Assembly (NCBI GenBank): GCA_027482185.1
Contig: JAIXWF010000017.1
Span: 16,862 to 80,861, forward strand
DNA length: 64,000 nucleotides
DNA from: Opitutaceae bacterium
GTDB lineage: Bacteria; Verrucomicrobiota; Verrucomicrobiia; Opitutales; Opitutaceae
Reading direction: 5' to 3'
Under the pieces are notes generated by a model. That model searched no databases. It saw only the letters and a program-made list of their open reading frames with translations, and was not told the DNA's origin. Of this stretch, positions 59,529 to 64,000 are shown one piece after another. Each line of letters begins with the position of its first letter. The stretch's first letter is position 1. Both the position numbers and the translations under genes were made by a program.

Positions 59529-62500
59529 TCACTGCGCCTGCAGGCGAATCGCTTGATGACGTCCGAGCCAGCGCGCGCGGCGCCAGAAGGCCAGGCCGAG
59601 GGCGGCGAGGCCGGCGAGGGCGGCGTAGGTGGAGGGCTCGGGGATGGCGGACGGGGTGAAGTTGAGATTCAGGTTGTTGCCGGACTGGCCGAGGGACCAC
59701 GCGCCGCCGTTGAGGGCGTTGGCAAAGCCGCCGGTGTTGAGCGCAAATTTGTCGGCACTGAAGCCCGTGATGCCGGCGGTCGTCGTGACGATCGGGAAGG
59801 AATAGGTCTGGGCGGAATTGAAGTTGAGGACCTCGCCCGCGGCGTTGCCGGCGGTGAGGGATGTGAGATTGATCGTGAACGGACTGACGTTGGTGGCGGT
59901 GATGTTCAGCGAGCCGGAGATGCTGAGCAGATCCCAGTTGGTGCCGGAAATGCCGGTCGCATTGTTGATTTCCCAGACGTAGGCGCCGCCGCCGGCCCAA
60001 GTCTGGCTGCCGGTGTTGGCGGTGCCGGGGGAGTTGCCGGGGGAATAGGTGCCGTTGAGCTGGAGGGCGCCGGTGAAGGAGCCCGCGCCGGCGAGGGTGG
60101 CGCCGCTGGCGACGGTGACGGCGCCGGTGCCGAAGGCGGAGCCCGTGGAGTTGTTGATGCGCACCGTGCCGGCCTGGATGAAAGTGCCGCCGGTGTAGGT
60201 GCTGGCGCCGGTGAGCTGGAGTTCGCCCGCGCCTTGCTTGATCAAGATGCTAGGCGCCGCCTCGGTGATGTTGCCGGCGAACGTGGTCGTGGCGGTGTTG
60301 GTGATGTTGAGCGCTTTGAATCCGTTGAGGGTGACCGTGCCGGAGAGTGTGAGGGGCTGATTCCCGCCGATGGTGGTGTCGGTGTTGATCGCGACGGCGT
60401 TGGGGAGCGAGCCTCCGCCCGCGGCGCCCTGCAGTGAGCCTCCGTTCAGCGTGAGCGCGCCGGTGCCGAGAGCGGAAGTTCCGCCGACGGCGAGCGTGCC
60501 GGCGGCGAGCGTCGTGCCGCCGCTGTAGGAACTGGCGCCAGAGAGAGTAAGGGTTCCGGTGCCGGCCTTGGTCAGGCTGCCGGAGCCGCCCAACATTCCG
60601 GAGTAGGCGGATACAGTGTTGTTGTTGCCGAGAGTGAGGGCGACGGCAGTGGAAGAATCGTTGGTGAGCGCCAGATTGTTGGAACCAGAAAGTCCGCCGA
60701 GGGTGGCGGACGTGAGTGCGCCGAAGGAAAAGCCGGCTGCGGGAACGACGAGGGTGCTGTTCTGCAGGGCGAGGCTGTTGGTCAAGGTGAGCGAGCCGGC
60801 GCCGACGGTAGTCGTGCCGGAAAATGTATTGGAGCTGGGGAGAGCGAGGGCCCCCGTCCCATTTTGGACGAGGGAGCCCGAGCCGGAGATCACACCGGAA
60901 TAGGTGACCGCATCGGAGCGATTGAAAACGAGCGTGCCGTTGTTCGCGATGTTGCCGACGACGGAACCAGTGGTGCCGCCGGCGCCGATCTGCAACGTGC
61001 CAGCGGAGATGGTTGTGCCGCCGGTATAGGTGTTGGCACCGGAGAGCGTAAGGGTGCCCGAGCCGAGTTTGTTGAGGCTGCCCGCGCCACTGAGGACGCC
61101 GGAGAAAACGGTCGAGCCATTGTTGTTGCCCACTCCCAGAGCAACCGCGGCGGCCGAGTTGTTGGTGAGCGCCAGATTGTTGGCGCCCGTGACGCCGCCG
61201 AGCATGGCGGCCGTGAGTGAGCCGAAGGAGAAGCCGCTGGCCGGCAGGGTGAGCGTGCTGTTTTGCAAGGCCAGTGGATTGGCCAAGGTGAGGCCGCCGG
61301 CGCTCACGTTCGTGGTGCCGGAAAACGTGTTGGTGCCGGAAAGGGTGAGTGTGCCGGCTCCTGATTTGGCGAGAGCACCCGTGCCGGAGATGATGCCCGC
61401 AAACGTGAAGTTGTCCGAACGGTTGAAGGCGAGCGTGGCGTGGTTCGTGATATTGCCGGCGATGGATCCGGTGGTGCCGCCGTTGCCGACCTGAAGGGTG
61501 CCGGTGGTGACCGTCGTGCCGCCGGTGAACGTGTTGGCGCCGGAGAGGATGAGGGTGCCGGTGCCCAATTTGTTGAGGCTGCCGGCACCGCTGAACACGC
61601 CCGAGTAGGTGGTCGAGCCGTTGTTGTTGCCGACTCCGAGTTCAACCGCGGCGGCCGCGCTATTGGTGAGCGCGAGATTGTTGCTGCCCGTGATGCCGCC
61701 GAGCGTGGCGGCCGTGAGGGTGCCGAAGGAGAAACCGCTGGTCGGCGGGGTGAGCGTGCTGTTTTGGAGGGCGAGGGTATTCGCGAGGACAAGGCCGCCG
61801 GCGCTTATGGTCGTGGCGCCGGAGAAAGTGTTGGCGCCGGAAAGGGTAAGCGTGCCGGCGCCCAACTTCGTGAGGGCTCCTGGGCCGGAAATCGTGCCCG
61901 AGTAGGTCAGATTGTCGGACCGGTTAAATGCGAGGGTAGCGTTGTTGGCGATGTTGCCTGCAAGGTCGCCCGAAGTGCCGCCGGAGCCGATTTGCAGCGT
62001 GCCCGCCGAGATCGTCGTGCCGCCGGAGTAACTGTTGTTCCCCGTAAGGGTGAACGTGCCCGTGCCGCTCTTGGTCAGACTGCCGGCGCCGCTGAGAACG
62101 CCCGAATAGGCGGACGTCGTGTTGTTGTTGCCGACGGTGAGGGCGACGGCGGCCGATGAGGCGTTGGCCAAGGGCAGCCCGGTGCTACCCGAGAGTCCGC
62201 CCAGAGTGGCGCTCGTCAGAGAGCCGAACGAAAAGCCGCTCGCCGAGAGGTTCAATGTGCTGTTTTGCAGCCCGAGGGAGTTGGCCAGGATCAAAGCGCC
62301 CGAGCTGATCGTGGTGGTGCCGGTGAAGGTGTTGGCGGCTGACAGCGTGAGGTTGCCAGGGCCCATTTGCGTTATCGATCCAGCACCGGACAGGACCCCA
62401 CTGAACGTCAGGTCGTCCGAGCGATTGTAGGCGATGGTGCCGCTGTTGACGATCGTGCCCGCGACCGACCCGGTGGTGCCGCCATTGCCCAACTGGAGGG

Positions 62501-64000
62501 TGCCGGCGCTGATCGTCGTGGAGCCCGAGTAGGTGTTGTCGGCGGTGAGGATGAGGGTGCCGGCGCCGGATTTGGTCAACGAGCCGCCTGAGCTGGTGAG
62601 AGGAGTGGCGAAGGTCACGTTCTGGCCATTGGTGTTGACGCTGTAGGCCTGGCCGGCGGCGGTGCTGAAACGCGACGAGTAATCGGTGGTATTGCTGGCG
62701 GAGAATTGCAGGGTGCCGCCACCGAAAGAGATGGTGCCGCTGCTGCCGATTGCGCCGCTGCTGCCGAGGGCCAGCGTGCCGCCGGCCAGCGTCGTGCCGC
62801 CGGTGTAGGTGTTGTCGCCGGAGAGCGTGAGGGTGCCGGTGCCGGCTTTGGTCAACGAGCCGCCGGAACTGGTGAGGGCGGAGGCGAAGGTCACGTTTTG
62901 GCCATTGGTATTTACGTTGTAGGCCTGGCCGGCGGCGGTGCTGAAACGCGCGGAGTAGTCGGTGGTGTTGCTGGCGGAGAATTGCAGGGTGCCGCCACCG
63001 AAGGAGATGGTACCGCTGCTGCCGAGAGCACCGCTGCTGCCGAGGGCAAGGGTACCGCCGGTCAGCATCGTGCCGCCGGTGAAGGTGTTGGGGACCCCCA
63101 GGGTGAGAGTTCCCGCGCCGATCTTGTTCAGCACCCCGCTGCCCGAAACTGATCCGGGCGAACCGGAAAAGCCGTTGGTGTCGAATACGGTATCCGCGCC
63201 CGTGATCTCCAAGCTTGAGGCCGAAAAATTCGCCGACGCTTTGAGCGTGGCCCCGGAACCAAGACTGACGGAACCGAAGGAAGGAGCCGTGAGCGTCGCA
63301 TTCGCGACGTTGACGTTGATCGTGATGGGGCGGTTGACCACCAGTTCCCCGCCCAAGACGTTAGCGTTCACGTAGCCTGTGCCACCGCCAAGGCTACCGG
63401 CAACAGTCATGGTGCCGCTGCCGGTTTTGTTGAACGTCATGGCGCCCCCTGACTCCGGAAAGATCGAACGGAAGTTCGAATCGTAGCCGACCGAAACCGA
63501 AAAACCGTTGGTATCGACGGTGATCTGTCCGCCAATGGCCTGACCAAAGATGAAGCCACCGAGGGTGAGGTTGTCGCTGGCGAGGAGCGTGCCCGTGCCG
63601 GTTGGCGGGACGATCACGGCAGGGTTCATGAACATGAGTCCGGAGGTTCCTCCGATGCGTCCACCCACGGAAAGAGTTCCGCCATTCAACGTCAGGGTGG
63701 AAAGCAAAGAGTTCGTCGGAAGCGCCAGAGTGCCGCCATGGACCGTGACCGAGTCGCTGAACGATGAGGTGCCTGTGAGGGTCAACGTACCCGCACCCGA
63801 TTTGGTCACCGGGCCGCCGAGGGCGGAGGCGAAGGTCACGTTCTGGCCGTTGGTGTCGATGCTGTAGCCATTGCCGCCAAACCGCGCCGAGTAGTCGGTG
63901 GTGTTGCTGGCGGAGAACTGCAGAGTGCCGCCGGTGAAGGTAATAGTGCCGCTGCTGCCGATTGCGCCGCTGCTGCCGAGGGCCAGCGTGCCGCCGGCCA
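59529..64000 (-). CDS. Second giant PEP-CTERM beta-strand-repeat protein (5' part beyond the window)
   Basis: The frame is open to the right edge, so at least 1489 residues are encoded here and the N-terminus lies outside. It consists of PATR-type repeats (SGAGTLTLSGANTFSG, TISAGTLQIGNGG) and ends with IPEPSTYAALAGLAALGLAF and RR, a PEP-CTERM sorting signal. The last roughly 150 residues before it closely match those of the neighbouring 3060-residue protein. Two regular tandem arrays are visible: a 167-residue unit in four copies and a 92-residue unit in two adjacent copies plus one distant partial copy. Probable role: exosortase-anchored or released matrix/surface protein; ligand unknown. 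The two genes are tandem paralogues. Confidence 0.92.
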   Translation of the reverse strand, partial: AGGTLALGSSGAIGSSGTITFTGGTLQFSASNTTDYSARFGGNGYSIDTNGQNVTFASALGGPVTKSGAGTLTLTGTSSFSDSVTVHGGTLALPTNSLLSTLTLNGGTLSVGGRIGGTSGLMFMNPAVIVPPTGTGTLLASDNLTLGGFIFGQAIGGQITVDTNGFSVSVGYDSNFRSIFPESGGAMTFNKTGSGTMTVAGSLGGGTGYVNANVLGGELVVNRPITINVNVANATLTAPSFGSVSLGSGATLKASANFSASSLEITGADTVFDTNGFSGSPGSVSGSGVLNKIGAGTLTLGVPNTFTGGTMLTGGTLALGSSGALGSSGTISFGGGTLQFSASNTTDYSARFSTAAGQAYNVNTNGQNVTFASALTSSGGSLTKAGTGTLTLSGDNTYTGGTTLAGGTLALGSSGAIGSSGTISFGGGTLQFSASNTTDYSSRFSTAAGQAYSVNTNGQNVTFATPLTSSGGSLTKSGAGTLILTADNTYSGSTTISAGTLQLGNGGTTGSVAGTIVNSGTIAYNRSDDLTFSGVLSGAGSITQMGPGNLTLSAANTFTGTTTISSGALILANSLGLQNSTLNLSASGFSFGSLTSATLGGLSGSTGLPLANASSAAVALTVGNNNTTSAYSGVLSGAGSLTKSGTGTFTLTGNNSYSGGTTISAGTLQIGSGGTSGDLAGNIANNATLAFNRSDNLTYSGTISGPGALTKLGAGTLTLSGANTFSGATTISAGGLVLANTLALQNSTLTPPTSGFSFGTLTAATLGGITGSNNLALTNSAAAAVELGVGNNNGSTTYSGVFSGAGSLNKLGTGTLILSGANTFTGGTTVTTGTLQVGNGGTTGSIAGNITNHATLAFNRSDNFTFAGIISGTGALAKSGAGTLTLSGTNTFSGTTNVSAGGLTLANPLALQNSTLTLPASGFSFGSLTAAMLGGVTGANNLALTNNSAAAVALGVGNNNGSTVFSGVLSGAGSLNKLGSGTLTLSGANTYTGGTTISAGTLQIGAGGTTGSVVGNIANNGTLVFNRSDAVTYSGVISGSGSLVQNGTGALALPSSNTFSGTTTVGAGSLTLTNSLALQNSTLVVPAAGFSFGALTSATLGGLSGSNNLALTNDSSTAVALTLGNNNTVSAYSGMLGGSGSLTKAGTGTLTLSGASSYSGGTTLAAGTLAVGGTSALGTGALTLNGGSLQGAAGGGSLPNAVAINTDTTIGGNQPLTLSGTVTLNGFKALNITNTATTTFAGNITEAAPSILIKQGAGELQLTGASTYTGGTFIQAGTVRINNSTGSAFGTGAVTVASGATLAGAGSFTGALQLNGTYSPGNSPGTANTGSQTWAGGGAYVWEINNATGISGTNWDLLSISGSLNITATNVSPFTINLTSLTAGNAAGEVLNFNSAQTYSFPIVTTTAGITGFSADKFALNTGGFANALNGGAWSLGQSGNNLNLNFTPSAIPEPSTYAALAGLAALGLAFWRRARWLGRHQAIRLQAQ
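60550..62515 (-). repeat. Four tandem 501-bp (167-codon) repeats
   Basis: The landmark GTGCTGTT recurs at 60754, 61255, 61756 and 62257, exactly 501 bp apart each time. Each unit encodes a block that includes LALQNSTL, SGFSFGSLT, ATLGG and GNNN followed by a PATR unit. Copies have diverged at scattered positions. Confidence 0.92.
62560..63075 (-). repeat. Two tandem 276-bp (92-codon) repeats
   Basis: The landmark TCACGTTYTGGCCATTGG occurs at 62615 and 62891, 276 bp apart. A third related copy begins near 63790 and runs to the window edge (landmark TCACGTTCTGGCC at 63836). Units encode GGTLALGSSGAIGSSGTISF, FSASNTTDYS and YSVNTNGQNVTFA. Confidence 0.88.

Overview
The window is a GC-rich, densely coded chromosomal segment. 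It fits a Gram-negative, probably diderot-type envelope bacterium of the Verrucomicrobiota (most likely Opitutaceae or a close relative). This placement is inferred from several things together: very large PEP-CTERM proteins built of autotransporter-associated beta-strand repeats, an ECF sigma/FecR/TonB-receptor cassette, an 8-heme cytochrome c with TPRs, many secreted enzymes, and numerous degenerate short-word repeats between genes. No rRNA, tRNA, CRISPR array, insertion sequence or phage gene was seen.

Layout. 1-4.8 kb (+): a 5'-truncated hybrid kinase, an H-NOX heme/NO sensor and an H-NOX-associated (HNOBA) hybrid kinase, the last two overlapping. 4.8-6.7 kb (+): a doubtful small ORF and a chemoreceptor. 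6.7-11.8 kb (-): hflX, a histidine kinase/OmpR-type regulator pair, and an HtrA protease with its own terminator. 11.9-19.7 kb: a small secreted protein with a cysteine-protease-like look, a two-gene NitT/TauT-type ABC importer without a binding protein, a secreted TPR/beta-propeller protein, and a three-gene MacAB-like exporter with ATPase and permease on separate genes. 20-27.6 kb: multiheme cytochrome, galM, flavin reductase, AraC-GyrI regulator, a SAM methyltransferase and an RsmB/NSUN-type RNA methyltransferase. 27.8-36 kb: dnaE diverging from rpsU, a sugar isomerase/epimerase-like TIM barrel, and mutY diverging from rnhC.

36-44.6 kb (+) is the most distinctive gene set: ECF sigma factor, anti-sigma FecR, a TonB-dependent receptor with an STN domain and a second, internal signal peptide, a SUMF1-fold protein, and a SUMF1-fold/heparinase-like lyase fusion. 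They read as one uptake-and-degradation locus. It is followed by PhoD (-), a secreted FAD oxidoreductase (+) and an MFS transporter (-). 50-64 kb (-) holds two neighbouring giant PEP-CTERM surface proteins: one of 3060 residues and one of more than 1480 residues that runs off the right edge. The second contains a strict 501-bp tandem repeat.

The second theme is repeats. At least eight families of degenerate direct repeats (6-14 bp words) fill most gaps. Some have entered genes: two tracts lie inside dnaE, one inside the methyltransferase, and an ACTGAT-type element with inverted ends, present in five copies at 48.2-50.2 kb, supplies the last codons and the stop codon of two different genes.
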